From positions 1,612,001-1,676,000 of the forward strand of contig JAJFPB010000005.1 of assembly GCA_020881915.1 (NCBI GenBank): a stretch of 64,000 nucleotides of DNA. The letters are read 5' to 3'. Below, piece by piece: positions 24,370 to 37,032 of this stretch (positions are counted from its first letter, which is position 1; each line of letters begins with the position of its first letter). The DNA comes from Paramyrothecium sp. XJ0827. Its lineage: Eukaryota; Ascomycota; Sordariomycetes; Hypocreales; Stachybotryaceae. The notes beneath the pieces are model-generated. The model was not told the origin of the DNA, made no database searches, and saw only the letters and a program-made list of their open reading frames with translations. Made by a program: the position numbers and the translations under genes.

Positions 24370-24665
24370 CACTGCCTTCTTTTGGTGCCATAGACTGGTC
24401 GAGAATGTAGAGCAGGGCAGACTCGCGCCATAGACACGTAGATTGGTCATAAACTACCATAAATGAGTACACATAAGTAAGAGGTATATTTCATGCTATA
24501 TTACAACATGCCGCCTAGGCGTCATGAACAGTTTCGGGGTTCCATCGAGATTAGAAAACTTCGGAGCAGAGTTTGTGACTAGGCCGTGAGGGGATTGTCT
24601 AGGACAACTGTCGAACTCGACCAAGGGGCTGAAAAGGTCATTTCAAGTCCCACAGATGTCTATAC

Positions 24666-25208
24666 TTAGGCAGTCTCGGTCTGCTCGCCGTGCTGGGATC
24701 GCTTCAGAACCTCGATTTTTTCTTCAGAATAGTTAGTACATCGTCGACTTGCACACGTTTGCGGGGCAGGGGAAGGTCATACGCTGGATAATGTTGAGAG
24801 CGCTACGGTTCTGGCCGTTTGCGTCTTGGTAGTTGTTCAGGTGCGCATCGCCCTCAACATAGACGAGAGATCTAATAGTTCGCGTCAGTAAGATCGTAGA
24901 ACTGCAACGGCTCGAGGGCAAGTCGGGTTGTGGACGCACCCCTTGGGCAGGCTCAGCAAGTAGTCGCGGCGAGCGGGCTCGGAGACGAAGTTGGTGACGC
25001 GGAACCAGCTGGTCTGGCGGTTGTCACGGGGGCCGGAGTTGCTGGCGACGGCGTAGCGGACGATCTCGCGGCCGCCGGCCGTGGTGTGCAGCTCTGGGGT
25101 GTCGGCCAGGTTGCCCACGATGGTCATGCGGGCGAGGGAGCGCGGCGACGAGGTGCTGAAGGCACGGGCCGAGGTGGTGGTGGCGCGGCGGAAGAGAGCG
25201 GCAGACAT
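24666..25208 (-). CDS. RIM1: Mitochondrial single-stranded DNA-binding protein (RIM1-like)
   Basis: OB-fold SSB that coats single-stranded mtDNA during replication. Three exons: 24940-25208, 24783-24871 and 24666-24721 (introns of 68 and 61 nt), 137 aa, as expected for RIM1. The first 25 or so residues form a mitochondrial presequence (MSAALFRRATTTSARAFST). The SSB fold follows: MTIVGNLADTPELHTT, then ASNSGPRDNRQTSWFRVTNF, SLPKGSLVYVEGDAHLNNY and RSALNIIQQKIEVLKRSQ. Intron 2 holds a perfect TACTAAC branch site about 10 nt before the acceptor. Both internal junctions interrupt conserved beta-strands and restore them precisely. The gene converges on GSH2 with 296 bp between stops. Secure. Confidence 0.94.
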
Positions 25209-26440
25209 TGCGAAGGAGGGTGTGAAGAGGTTGTGTTTGGTGGCGGTTTGGAGGAAGATTGGTCGAGGGTCGTGGAGCGACTTGGGATGCGATGTGATGC
25301 GACTGCGACTGCGACTGGGGAGATAAGAGCGGATTGGCGATGCAGGATTTAGCAAAAAAGGACCCCTTGCGAGGAACAGAGAGTGCCAGGGCGTCGCGTC
25401 CTGGCCAGCATCTGACGCGAGTTCCCAGCCGAGCTTCTGATTGGTTGATAGCGACTGGGGTACCTGCCTGTGCTCCTGGGACGGGGAAGGACCGGATAGT
25501 TGCATTAGCGTCTTCAGACCAATTCAAGGCTCAAGGTGCTTGGCCCGTGAGTCTACAACGCAAACCTCCATCGTCTCGCTCGACCTTCGGTTTGCGTTGC
25601 AGACGCCACAACCAACACCATGCACACGAGCTTCGGTCTGCGGCAGGCTGGACGAGGAGACGAGTGTCAACTATGACTTACACGCTCGTTTCACTTGATG
25701 ATTAGTCCAGTGCAGTTCTTAATCTCTGCCCAAGTTGCTTTACTGAACAAGTGCGGCTATCCTGGTCCCCTCTGTGTCGTCGGTCAACCTCAGTCAGGCG
25801 ACTTTTCGCTTTGCATGAAGCAATCACACTAATTTATGCATCCAACAAGTCGCTCGTTTTGTGCTGCCTAGCGGTCTAGTGACTCCAGGCCTTGCCACCG
25901 CGGCGAAATGGCACCCATCCCGCCGGGTGTTTCTTTTTTTCATGCCGTATGCCGGCCTCTGCAGCTCCGATGGCCGCCCCCGTTTCTCAATTCGGGTCTC
26001 AATAGAGCTCGTCAATAGACGCCTCTATAGATAGGCAAACCTTCAACAACCGCGGAGTTTATTTCTAGCCTTTTGTTTCGCCGGCTTACAAGGCGTCTAT
26101 AGAGGACTATTTGCCAGTTCTGCAGTATTTGCACAGCTCCTCACCAAAAGTGCTTTTTTCTGCTCGGGAGGGCTGGCTTGCCATGGCGATCCATGCCCTC
26201 CTCTCCAATGAGTGTTATCTTATTGAGCCATATGCCTTTCCATCGACTCCTAGCTGAAATATTTATGGCAGACGGTTTCCGCGTTCTGTGTCCAAGCTTC
26301 CTTCGAAGTCATGATCTTCTCTATCGTCCTTGACACCCTCACAAGTCCATCTTTTGTCAGTCTTTGCGTTGCGTGAACACCTGACCGTTGCGCCTTTATC
26401 ACCCCTTGTCTATTACGGCGACTTCTCAAGCCTCATCAGC
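25209..26440. other. Intergenic divergent promoter region of RIM1 and the pheromone receptor
   Basis: The 1232 bp carry no recognisable coding exon. Around 26010-26030 and 26093-26106 the words GACGCCTCTATAG and GGCGTCTATAGAGG form an imperfect inverted pair about 70 bp apart. No clear TGAAACA pheromone-response element was found near the receptor start; a TGTTTC half match is present near 26070. Confidence 0.55.
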
Positions 26441-28197
26441 ATGGAGTCTTCCTGGCTCTTCACCCGTGACAGTCCGAACATCCTTGCCTCTCCAACTGCA
26501 GTACCATTCACGACACCTTCGCTTACAGCCAATCTAGTCTTCCGTGTCAGCCTCGCCATCATCGCTAACCTTGTCTCTCTTGTGCCTCTCCGGCTTCTCT
26601 ACAAGAATGGCGAGTTTGCCGCGACCGTCTTCATCCTCAACGTCGAGCTCAAGAACACGTTCACGATTGTCTACTCTCTCGTGTGGCGCAACGATAACAT
26701 GGAAGCCTGGTGGCCGGGTTATGGTCTTTGTGACGTATACCCATCGATTTTCAACATCCAGCTTTCGCTCTTCGTTACATGCTTGATGGCCATCATGAGA
26801 AACCTGGCCCATCAAGTCGGGCTTCTCCGCGCGAATCCGCTGACGGTCCGAGAAAAACGACGCCGGAACCTGATACAAGCTCTTATCATGTTTCCGCTGC
26901 CCCTCGTCCAGCTTGGCTTTACCTGGCCATTGACCATGCAGCGTTATGCTATCGGGACATTGGTTGGTTGCATTTGGATGGCCCAACCAGCTTGGCCATA
27001 CTTGGTGTTCTTCATCATTGCACCTGTCATCGTGGCCATCATAACCGCGGCGTACGCTAGTAAGCCATTTGACCTTCCAGCAAAACTCCATCTGGAGACT
27101 AACATGTCTATAGTACTCGTGTACTTCCGCTTTCGTGAAGTTGCGAAGAACACGCAGTCAGCCCTAGCCAGCAATCGCGTTGCTCTGGTGCGAGCAAACC
27201 GCACCAGACGTCGGCTCTACCTCATGGTTATCTCGATCTTGACTCCTTTCTTGCCAGTCATCTGTACGTTGACTGTCTTAAACATCCTCGACATGGGTTC
27301 CCTACAACCATTCGACTACCACACTATTCACAATCACGCACACCCTTACCCATGGAACACGGTTCTGTATGTCTCTTCGCAAGACCTCGGCTTCTCGTTT
27401 CTCAACAACGCCTACATTGCCATTCTGTCTGCCATCCCCATCTTCCTTTTCTTCGGTATGACAGCGGACGCCATCAACGACTACAGGCGGATCTTGCTCG
27501 CCCTCGGCCTCGGCAGGTTCTTCGCCCGACTCCATCGCGAATATGATCCCGATCGGTCGGCGCGAGAGAACAGTTCCATGGGTTCGAGTCGAATTCTGTC
27601 TTCTGGCGGGTAAGTAGTGGTTGTTCCCACAGTGTGGCCGTTTTGACTGACGCCTCCTGCAGGACAGAAGCTTCCAAGAAGAAGTCTCAATCAAGGTCAA
27701 ACGCCCTGGCAACAATTAGCTCTTCTTCTGGTAACAGCACCGTTACACCACGAATTCAGTCACTGAACTTCCTTACTCCGGTAGATTTAGAGGATGGCCA
27801 AGTGCAACGGCCTCGTCACCCTGCAGCCGCTTATCAAACAAACCTCGAAGAAGGCGGTGCGGTCCAACCACCACTTCTGCACCCCAACCCCTTCCTCTTC
27901 CGCACGAAGTTTGAATTGCCCAACCCACTTCACTTCGCGTCCTTCAGGACCAAGCAGAAGGAAAGCACAGCTCCACCAGGTGTGCCCCTGAGGCAGCTTC
28001 CTAGCCGCCGCTCACGCAGTTGGAACCCTCATGCCGGGGAGCCCCAGGTGCGCACTCGCGTATGGTCCGAGGAAGAGCTTGCATTGTGCGACGATCATGC
28101 AGTCGCGTCGTCTTCCGCTGCCTCTGCCGATGGCTTCAATGGCGTCATGGTGGAAACGGCCTTGACACGAGAGTCGCATCCTGCCCGCCTGCAGTAG
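26441..28197 (+). CDS. STE3/pre-1-type pheromone receptor, seven-pass GPCR
   Basis: Receptor for the lipopeptide a-factor-type mating pheromone at the plasma membrane, coupled to a G protein. Three exons: 26441-27059, 27114-27609 and 27663-28197 (introns of 54 and 53 nt), 549 aa. The N-terminus is short and extracellular; seven hydrophobic helices follow at about 30-50, 60-80, 97-120, 140-160, 175-205, 240-262 and 295-320. STE3-type hallmarks are the block WWPGYGLCDVYPSIFN at the top of TM3, AQPAWPYLVFF in TM5 and PYPWNTVLYVSS before TM7. The cytosolic tail is about 225 aa, Ser/Thr-rich, as in Neurospora PRE-1. Intron 1 is a stop-free 54 nt after residue 206, so retention adds 18 residues at the end of TM5. 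The start is the first ATG in frame. The family is confident; mating role is inferred. Confidence 0.9.
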
Positions 28198-28962
28198 CTG
28201 TTTGCTATTTGGTGTCTCAAAGAAGCATATTAAGCTTAACATCATTCCAAGTATGCGGGTCGACCAGTCTTACCATCTCTAGCGTAACTTCGGGTCAGGT
28301 CTATTCTTTATTCCCTTTTTTTTTTTCTTCTTTCTTTCACCCTATTCCTCAAATTCCAAATTGACACACAGCAAGCGATTGGGTTATTGTTAAGGGGCTC
28401 TTTGATGTGTGAGGGCAGCATGTCAGCCATTCATTATACTATCGTAGCTACAATCATCAAGTTATGGCAATACTCGTGTTTGGTGCTTCCCTATGTTTGT
28501 GATATATCTTCTCCTAACACATTGTTGTGAAGTATCTCGTTATGGTCAGTATTCAAGCGAGTACGCATGCACATACAATCAGCCTTCAGGCTCAACGATC
28601 TAGTGTTTGAATATTATCAATTTGCCTTCGCCAGTGAAGCATGGCATCCAGGTTTTTTGAAACTTGCTATTTGCGCGCAGCGCACAATCCTCTTGTACAA
28701 TATATTTATATGATTGATTGATCCGGTCCAAATTAGGCATTCCCAGGGGCGACTGATTTGCCTCGTTCGCCTCCCTATGTTCCCGGAACTCCAAAAGGGA
28801 TACAAAGCACAAAACTGTTTTGGTATCAAAAAATAAGATCGTGAATGGGATGAAGAGAGAATGGAATGCTTGGAAAGATAACAGAAAGCATGTAAGACGT
28901 GTGTTAGTGGTTCCCGAATTTTGAGGACTTTGTGTTAGGTGGTGGGTTTAGGCTCAGGATCT
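28198..28962. other. Intergenic between convergent stops
   Basis: The 765 bp separate the receptor stop from the DUF4203 gene stop. There is an 11-nt T run at 28316-28326 followed by pyrimidine-rich sequence, probably part of a 3' UTR or poly(A) region. Nothing else was seen. Confidence 0.6.
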
Positions 28963-31900
28963 TCATCCCTGGTCCTTTGCCTTGCGCTGCATCTTCCTCA
29001 TGACCTCCCGGTGCGCTTCGAGTAGGTCACCGCTCCTCATGCGATCGTCAAACATCTTTTCTGCCCACTCCTTTTCGCGTCTCTGCATCTCCTTGCGCTG
29101 GGCCTCGGCCTCCTTTTGACTCAGTATCAAGTTCCTCTGCATCTCAATGCTCCGTTGCACCTCGGCGTCTCGGCTATTGCCCAACAGATTTGTCGTCGAG
29201 GTAAATGGGGTTTCGCGGCCGGAGCTTGGGAGCAGTGGAGTGCCCGAACGAAGATCCTGTGCGACAGATTGGCGGAAACTAGCAAGCTGCGCCTGGCGGG
29301 CAGCTCCCGTAAGGGCCAGCGAGTTTCGCTTAGGCTGGTGTGAGTCGAAGGGAGCGCCTTCGGAGATCTCCACACCACTTGGCCCCTGCGGCAGGCCGGA
29401 TGGCGAAGCAGATAGTGCCATCACGCTGCTCTGCCGCATGAACTGCTTGCGCTGGTTGAGTGGCAGATCGTCTGGGTCCGTTGCCAAGGGAGTGCCATAC
29501 GTGGGGTAGTTGCTGATGGACCCTGCCTCACTCGGTGGTCGCTGCGTGGTGTTTCCAAGGTCCAACATGGTGGAGAACAAGTTCCCTTGTGACTTGCTGC
29601 GGAGGAACATCTCGCGCTGTCCAATGAGCGTCTGTGGGCTTGAGTATGAGACAACTCCAGGTACTGGTGGCTGTTGAAGGACATCGTTTGCCACCAGGTT
29701 TGGACTAGTCATCGAATCCCTCATTGCACCACTTCCTGGCATAGCGGCATAGCTTATGGCTAAGCCGCTTCCATGCTCCTCGGCGATGGGTTGGAATGTG
29801 GCAGAGGAGCGCATAGGAGCAGATGACGACCGGAATTGGTTACCTCCAGGAGAGCCGGATCCTGGTGAATAATGCCCATCTGGGGACGCACGAGGTGGAC
29901 TGGGAGGTCCTTGCCTCATCCCAGAGTTTGACCGTTTGACTACAGGGGCGGGTGCAGGAACGCCGTCAAGTGCAGTTCTTTGCAGATCTTCGATATCGAT
30001 GGGAGCAGGGGCTTCCACTGGGGAATCGAGCATCTGCAGTTCATCCAGCTCGGGCACATCGGCATGGCTCAAGTGCTTCGCCCACTCGTTGGTACGATAT
30101 GACATAGCTACTCGAGAAAGAGGACGCGGTAAGCGGTCCTTTGTCAAATTGACAGGTGCTGACGCTTCCGAAGTTGATGACTTGGGTTGACCCGAGCCAT
30201 CCTTGTCAACCGCCTTGCTTGGCTCTGCTGCACCTTCTCCAGCAGCGGCACCTCCCGCCTTGATTTCCGGAGCAGAAGCTTGCGCATCAGCGGCCGGTGC
30301 TTCAACCCCGGCCACAGCAACATCGCCTACAGAAGACGGCTTGCCATCCACTCCGCCGGCTGGAGTATCGACCCCTTGAGTGTTTGTTTTGCCCGTAGAA
30401 TGTTCTGTGTTCTCCCCCTCCTTGTCCATGGTCTCTTCCGCAGCTTTGGTATGTTCGGCTTCAAGAACGGAGTGATCGTCGTCTTGTTCGCAGCTGATGC
30501 TTTCGTTGTCAACGGTAGCAGCTATGGACCTGTTGTCACCATCGTGAAGATTTCGCTGTGTCACCAAGGCCTCTGTGCTCCCATTATTTACAAGAGCTAG
30601 GTCTTGGGTTGTGCGCCTTGAATTCTTTGATAGCCTTCTGAGTAGTGATCGTGAGCCTTGAGAAATTCGTTTTGCAGCAGAGTTTTGACGCCGAATGTTG
30701 CCATCGTCCAAACCATCGTCGGCAAACGTTGCCACTGAGGATCGGTTGCTCCGAGTTTGAGCGTCGTCCTCGACTGGTACCTTGAATGGAAGAGGAACCA
30801 CATCTGGACCCTTACTCACCGGTCGCGAGGTGTGCGACTCCACCAAGTTATTCGTAGTCGCAACACCAGTAACATCACTCGTCAGGTTGCTTTGGTCATG
30901 AGTCTTTTCGTTGAATGACCCGCTGCTGCTGGGAGAAGGCGGTGATACATCGTCAGCCGCAACCCGAACCATGAACTTTCCGTCTCCATAGCGCGAAGTA
31001 AGCAGCGAAGGGTTTGAGCCAGACCGACGATGGCCTTGGTCGTTCATCCTGTTGAGTTCGATAGCGTCAAGCGAAGACGTCTGGTTGGCAGAGCCGTTCT
31101 GGCTGTCTCTCAACTTCTTCTCACTCACGCCGTCACCCGTATAGGAATCGCGCGAAACATCGGAACTACCAACGTCCCCGTACACCCTCTCCCACTGACG
31201 TCTCTCGCGAGCATTCTCTTCCTCGAGTTGGCGGCCCAAATTTTCTTCTTCGAGCTCGAGATTGCGCTGCGCCTCAGCGCGGTCTGCGGCTCGCTTTTTT
31301 TTCTGCTCCCTCACAACTCTCCACAATTTGACCTGTGAGATTACACCAGCAATAAAAATTATGACAATCGCGGCGGTTTCGACACGGATGCCCTTCGTTA
31401 TGGGGTAGGTGTCGGCGCCGAGAGGAAATAGGTTATCGTTGAGGTCCCAGACATAGGCCCAGAACTCCTTGAGACCAGCACGGCTAAATGTATCAATACC
31501 CAGGACGGTAGCGGTAGCGCCGGCAAAGGATATCATGGTCATCAGTGCCCAGTCCCTCGTCCACCTGCTGAAATAGAATCCAAAGGCCACGACAGTGAAG
31601 CAAGAAATAAAGATGGCTTTTGAGGGAACCGTCTGCAGCAGGCCGCCGGGAACTAGGCATAGGAGCCACATGCTCACACAGAAGCCACCGAGTGCGCATC
31701 CTAAGCCCTCGGTGATTTCCTTGAAGAAAGTTGCTGCAGCACCAACTATGCAGCCGGCAACCACCGTGGCGACAACAAAGCCACCTTGCACCCCATTGCT
31801 GACAGGGTTACTCATAACATATACTATTAAAACTGTGATGCCCAGCGCCGCAGCGTAGGCTGTCGAAAAGAATGTGTGAACCCATCGGTTCTTGATGCCA

Positions 31901-32380
31901 ATTAGTGTATAAGCGATACCGGTAAGTAGTAAGATGACACCGGCGACTCCCCAGCCGGGAGTGATTTCGGGACGTAGGGGCAATTGGCCCTCGGGTATCG
32001 TAACTGTTGTTCCTGAGTTAGGGTCCTATAATCTCAAATGCCTGCCGGCCATGCTCACCATTAAAGAAGGTAGAATTGTCAATTGGTCCTCGAGAGGTTG
32101 TAACAGTAGGCCTTGGCGTTTGCGTTGATTTCACAGGAGTTGACGGTGCCTTGGTGATTGTAGAGGCAATCTTGGAAGCTTCCTTGTCGGCTCTGCTAGT
32201 CTCCGCTGGCTTCTTGTCGTCGCCATCGGCAGTGGTTCGCTCCGTATCTGGTCTTGGTCGAGTAGTAGTTTCCAGACCGTTGTCCTGGCGCCTGATGACG
32301 GTGAAGCTCTGGGCTGTTGCCAACTGAAGCACCAAGGCGAGGCAAAGCAATGCCCAAAGCCTAGAAGCTCTCGGCAACAT
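28963..32380 (-). CDS. DUF4203/TM7S3-TM198-like membrane protein with long cytosolic tail
   Basis: Poorly characterised fungal membrane protein, likely in the secretory pathway or plasma membrane. Two exons, 32059-32380 and 28963-32012, 46-nt intron, 1123 aa. Residues 1-23 are a signal peptide ending LQLATA. A Thr/Ser-rich luminal stretch with a possible N-glycosylation site (NSTFF) follows. Then seven or so hydrophobic helices fill about residues 128-340, beginning GWGVAGVILLLTGIAYTLIG, with a Gly-rich pattern typical of the TM7S3/TM198 domain. A charged coiled segment (KKKRAADRAEAQRNLELEEE) leads into a disordered 750-aa Ser/Pro-rich tail, closed by another charged helix (EAEAQRKEMQRREKEWAEKM). 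Function is unknown. The exon junction restores FFNGTTVTIPEGQL. The domain call rests on my recognition of the pattern. Confidence 0.8.
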
Positions 32381-33269
32381 GGCGAATGGCGAATAGCACA
32401 GCTGACGTCTAGCAGCTGATCAGGCGGGATGAGAGAAGTCAGAGTCGTAATAGTGACGGAGAAATTCTCGAGACTTCAGACAAGCATGATCAGGAGATCA
32501 TCAGGCTCGAAGCACCCAGCCGAGAGAGAACGGGTCTGCAATGGGAAGAGGAGCTCTGCAAAGCCGTTTCCGGGAACAAAAGAAAGCAATGGACCGGATT
32601 AGTAGAGAATTAGGCACGGCTTGGTGGCGCCGTCAGGTGAGACAGAGGCTTCGTGGAAAGCAGACCGGCAGGATGACGGCTGACGCGATGGCTGAGTCGA
32701 GTCTCTGAGTTGGAGATATTGACAAGGCAGGGCGCTGATGTGATCTGCTGTCGGTGGGGGGTATCCTTGGAGAAACAGAAAGAGAAGAGGAAGAGGAAGC
32801 AGCAGTTTCACGGTGAAACGAGAGAAAGGATGGACATCCGGAGGGGGCATCCGGGGAGGAGGGTATTGAAGGACGACGGGCGGGGTGCGGCCACGAAACG
32901 AATGGACGAGAAAGGCAGATGGGAGGAGAGGACGACGAGTCCGGCCAAAGTCAAGACGCAAGCGAGGGAGGGAGGAAAGAAGAAAACAAGAGACGAGACG
33001 ACAGGGACTGCGCAAGGAAAGTCGTCGGTCCCGTTTGTGATACGGCGAAGTTAAGCTTTGGAGGCGGCCGCATAGTCGAAGGATGCCGCATTACCCTTGT
33101 CCATCCCCGGGCCATTGGGGCTGATGCCCATTTCGACGCACTTGTAAGAAGTTGCCCCAGTCACGGCGCAGCATTCGTCGTCGTTGGGTTTGGATCCGGA
33201 GCTTGGCCGCCCAAACGCATGACAACGGGGGGGAAGGGGGTGGTCCGTTCTCCTCGAGGGTGCCCAGAG

Positions 33270-33297
33270 CCATGCCATGCCATGCCAATGCCATGCC
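33270..33297. repeat. CATGC pentamer microsatellite
   Basis: About five tandem CATGC units with one interruption (an extra A). It is a simple repeat in the gene-empty interval. Confidence 0.8.
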
Positions 33298-33359
33298 GGC
33301 TCTTGGTGCGAAGACCACAGAAAAACAGCAGCAGTAGCATGTGGCATCAAGACAGCAAG

Positions 33360-33371
33360 CCCCCCCCCCCC
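33360..33371. repeat. 12-nt C homopolymer
   Basis: Uninterrupted run of twelve C on the plus strand. It is prone to slippage and sequencing error, so indels here would be unreliable. Confidence 0.9.
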
Positions 33372-36300
33372 AGGGCGTGTTGTGTTGCTGCTGCGGTCGG
33401 TCCAGACGAGCGGGTATGCAGTGTTTTTCCCTTCTTGGAAGTCCAATTTCCCGTCGTCGCGCCGTCCGGGACCCAAGCCAAGCAGCTTCGTTGGGTGTGA
33501 CGGGACGATGACGGCGGCGCTGGCGGATTGTCCAAGACTGGACGAATTAAGCGTCGCCGGCGCCTGTGGTTGGCCAGGCGGGAACCTCTGATGGGCCGGT
33601 TTGAGAAATGCGGGAAGCGCAGGGACAAGGTACTGGCCAGGTACCGCACGATCTCCCCCCTCCTGCCCCTGCCGGCCCCTGCTGGCCCTGCTGGGGCGGG
33701 GCAGGCGGCGCTACTTTGGCGCGACACGGGCTCCACGAGTTGCAGCAGGCATCAGGCGCTGGCGGGCTCTGGTGGGCACTGGTAACAGCCGCGTACCTCG
33801 ACCAGTTGGCCGCATCCGGTGCACGGCTCTCTCTCGTCTGCTTTAAGACTTTCCAGCTCAATGCGTTCCTGTCCACGGGCCCATCATGCTGATATTAATT
33901 TTTGCTTCCTTTCTTTTTCCCTCGCCCCATCGTTTCTTTTTTGTGCGTTTTCTTTCCTCGTCCCACGTCTCCTCCCCTCCTTTCTCTCCTCTCTCCTCTC
34001 CCACAAGATTTCGTTCTATTTCCTAGTCTATTCCTGATGCATTGATCTAGCCCGTTCCTCCAACCTCCTCCGTGCTTGGGCTGCATGAAGAGCGGCTGGA
34101 AAGTTTATAGCTGGCCTGGCCCGCTTCCAGGCGAAGCTACTGCAACTCCTCTTTAGCCATGTGGACGGTCCTGGGTGGAGGATGAACGTGGGAGGGGAGG
34201 AGAGAGGAAGCGATCGCGTTAACGCGGATCATAATCCCAGCTCAATAGCACAGACACACAGTGGCTCGGCACATGATAAAGTAAGGTAGTGAGAGGACGC
34301 GGGTCCAGATCCGGAGGGGCACGCAACGTTTGGGTCGCGAATCGTGATGGCTACCGTCAACAATTTCCCATCCATCCTCGGGCGGCGCCAGTTCTCCGGA
34401 CGAGCAACCCAGCACCGCCGTCAGATTGAATGATCCCATCCTCTCCTCTGCGGTGAAGAAATCAAACCGCCTCTCCAGGCACTCGTAGACAGTACATTCC
34501 AGGTACTTGCCTCTCGCACTTCATTTTAAACTACCATGCGTTTCCCAATCATGGATGGACGGATGGCAATGCGGACATGCAACATGGGACGAGCTGCGGA
34601 CCAACCAGGCGAGCCCAGCACGCTACGCGCCTTCTGTCCCCATGCAATGCAACTCAATACAAACCGTACACCGTTCTCTTCTCATTCTCGGTCCTCGTGT
34701 GTGGAACCGCCCCGGAAGTCCTGCCGGCTGTGGGGCCCTCAGACCTGAAGCTTGCCTGGGTGTAAGTCGAAAGGCGAGAGTGACAGGGGTCGATTCAATG
34801 CTTGGGCCACCATCCCGTCCAATCTCTTTCAATCACGAAAATAAAGCACCGTCATCGTGTCGTGCAAAACTCGTCTTAGCTGGCTTCGGCGACACGGCCC
34901 CGGCCATGGACATGGCGCAAACGCAACAAGCTACATGTGAGCCGGGGGGTTAGAATTGATCTAGATACTGTATACACAGGCAGAGCATGTCCACATAGGA
35001 GTTGGAACTCGGGAATGGTGTCTCGTTCCACACAGTCTCCACAGGGAAGCGGTCGCCGTCTTTCATGTTGGGCTTTTGCATCCTGTGTCTCACACCCGTT
35101 TCCCCAGCACTCCTTGGTGCTTCATACCAGCTAGGAGAATTTACTAGCGTACCTCAGTTCAAGATAGAAGCAATGCCCCGACGCTGAACCCATGCAGCTG
35201 ACCTTCATCGACTCGAATTTCGGCATGGATCAGACGTGGACCATTCCCTCGGTACCTCAACCCTGTGGCTTTCCGAAAGTGCATGTGCCTCGTCCAACCC
35301 CGAATCCTTGATATCCATCGGTGCACATACCCTTGAATAGATTGCATTATCGTCGCCTCCTCATAACCAATAGCAAGTCTGTTCTAATATTGCTTCCCAA
35401 CCCGAGGGACAAGGAAAAAACCCCAAGGAGCATGACAGGATGGGTCAAGACTTGGTAGATTCGGTCCCATACGCCACGCAGATCTTCCCCAAAAGATCGA
35501 CATCACATCATAAAATATGATGCTGTCCAGAAGCCATGCTGAATCTACCGAACTTTGCTCCCCGTCAACCGTCGTACATGCTCGTGATGTGAAGTCATTC
35601 TTCAATCGTCCTGCAGTGATTTGCCTTGGGTGACTCCCTTCTCTCATCCTGTACGACAAACACCGCCACCAGGTTTCATGCAAAGATCGACCCATCGAGT
35701 TAACCAAGCCTGGCTTATCATCTGCAACAAGACCACGGCTCAACCCGGTTTACTATCTCGGAGACGTATCAAGTCCGATACGTTGCGGCCCATTCCATAC
35801 GCGTTGTATACATCGCAACCAAGACACATAACTTCAAATCAGAGCCGTACGACTTGCATGCACAGGGCACCAGCTTCACCCTGTATCATGTTCCACGTAA
35901 TACGATGATTTCGTTTTCGCCTTAAAATTGGGCTCCCTGAACCGAGGTCTTCGAGAAAACTGTGAACGATCCGTGCTTCAACAAGACGTCTTTCCGACCA
36001 CGACTCAGCCTCCGGAAGAAAATGGGTGACACAAGATCATATTCGGGCTGACGCAATTACGAGGTCTGGCTCCGCGAGCGCCAGTGGTTTGCCGTGCTAC
36101 CTCTCATCGCGTTAGGTATGTGCCCAACTTCGCTGAAAGTACCAGCTCTCTTCGGCACATGCGTCTGCACCCGTCTGCGTACACACGAACCCAAGCATAT
36201 TCCGCGGTTGACCCTTGCACGAGTTCAGCGCCGATTCGGCGCATAGCCAACAATATCCGATCTCAACAGTTGCTCCTTACCTGATTGGCTCAGTCGCCCT

Positions 36301-37032
36301 TGTGAAGACGAATCCCAGTAGCTTTTCCGTCTCACCGTCGGCACGTTTCTCGGTAGCATAATTGCATCGTGCAGCTCAAGGACAACCCACCCACTGCATA
36401 TTGAGGTGCCGAACGGCACTGTCTCACACGTATGCAAAGCGGACGACTGTTTGAACATGGTCTATCGTGAGAACCAAGACATATCACGAGCCGGGACACA
36501 ACGGATTATTGCGTGTATACAAGGGCGTGCACCTCACAAATCCTGCTTCCTGCCTTCCTTCCTAGAAACGTGGGCCACTTGCGTCGGGCGGATCAGGATT
36601 GTTGCATTTCTCCGCGACGGCTCCACGGAGCGACATATTTGGCTTGAGGTTGGGTTGGCAATGCAAAGCCCTCATATGGATCGCCGAAACATGCCCATTT
36701 CATACCTTCCAACGACAATATGCAATATTGCAGATGATGGCCTCCTCCCGAACCCAAGGCAAAGACTGTCATGATCGTGAACTTGTGGATTGCTGGTCGT
36801 GGGTTTCGACGTTTAGGTCTGAATAGGAATGAAAAAACCCCCAGCGCCTCTATAAGTAGGTTCACAGAATAGAACCCATTCATGTCTGGCAGCATTTGAA
36901 TCCATCAGCATGCCATTTAAGCCCAAATAGGCGTTCAACCTTGACTCCATTCAAATATAACTTGTCGAGCAGAAATTTTGTCTCGCTGACTTGGCTCAAC
37001 TGGCCCCTCAGACCTTTCCTGCAAAAGGGAAA

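Larger units (their letters stand above)
32381..37032. other. 4.65-kb gene-empty interval
   Basis: This is the longest non-coding stretch. The part next to the DUF4203 start (32381-33100) is presumably its promoter and leader. Around 33240-33720 there are CATGC units, a C run and CTG/CCCCTG-rich sequence. From 33890 to 34030 the plus strand is strongly pyrimidine-rich. Short ORFs, the largest being 148 codons at 34507-34953, lack domain or splice evidence. No tRNA, rRNA or transposon protein was recognised. Confidence 0.6.

Noticed and set aside
34507..34953. 148-codon plus ORF in the 4.65-kb empty interval
   Set aside because: Composition typical of random GC-rich frame; no domain or splice context.
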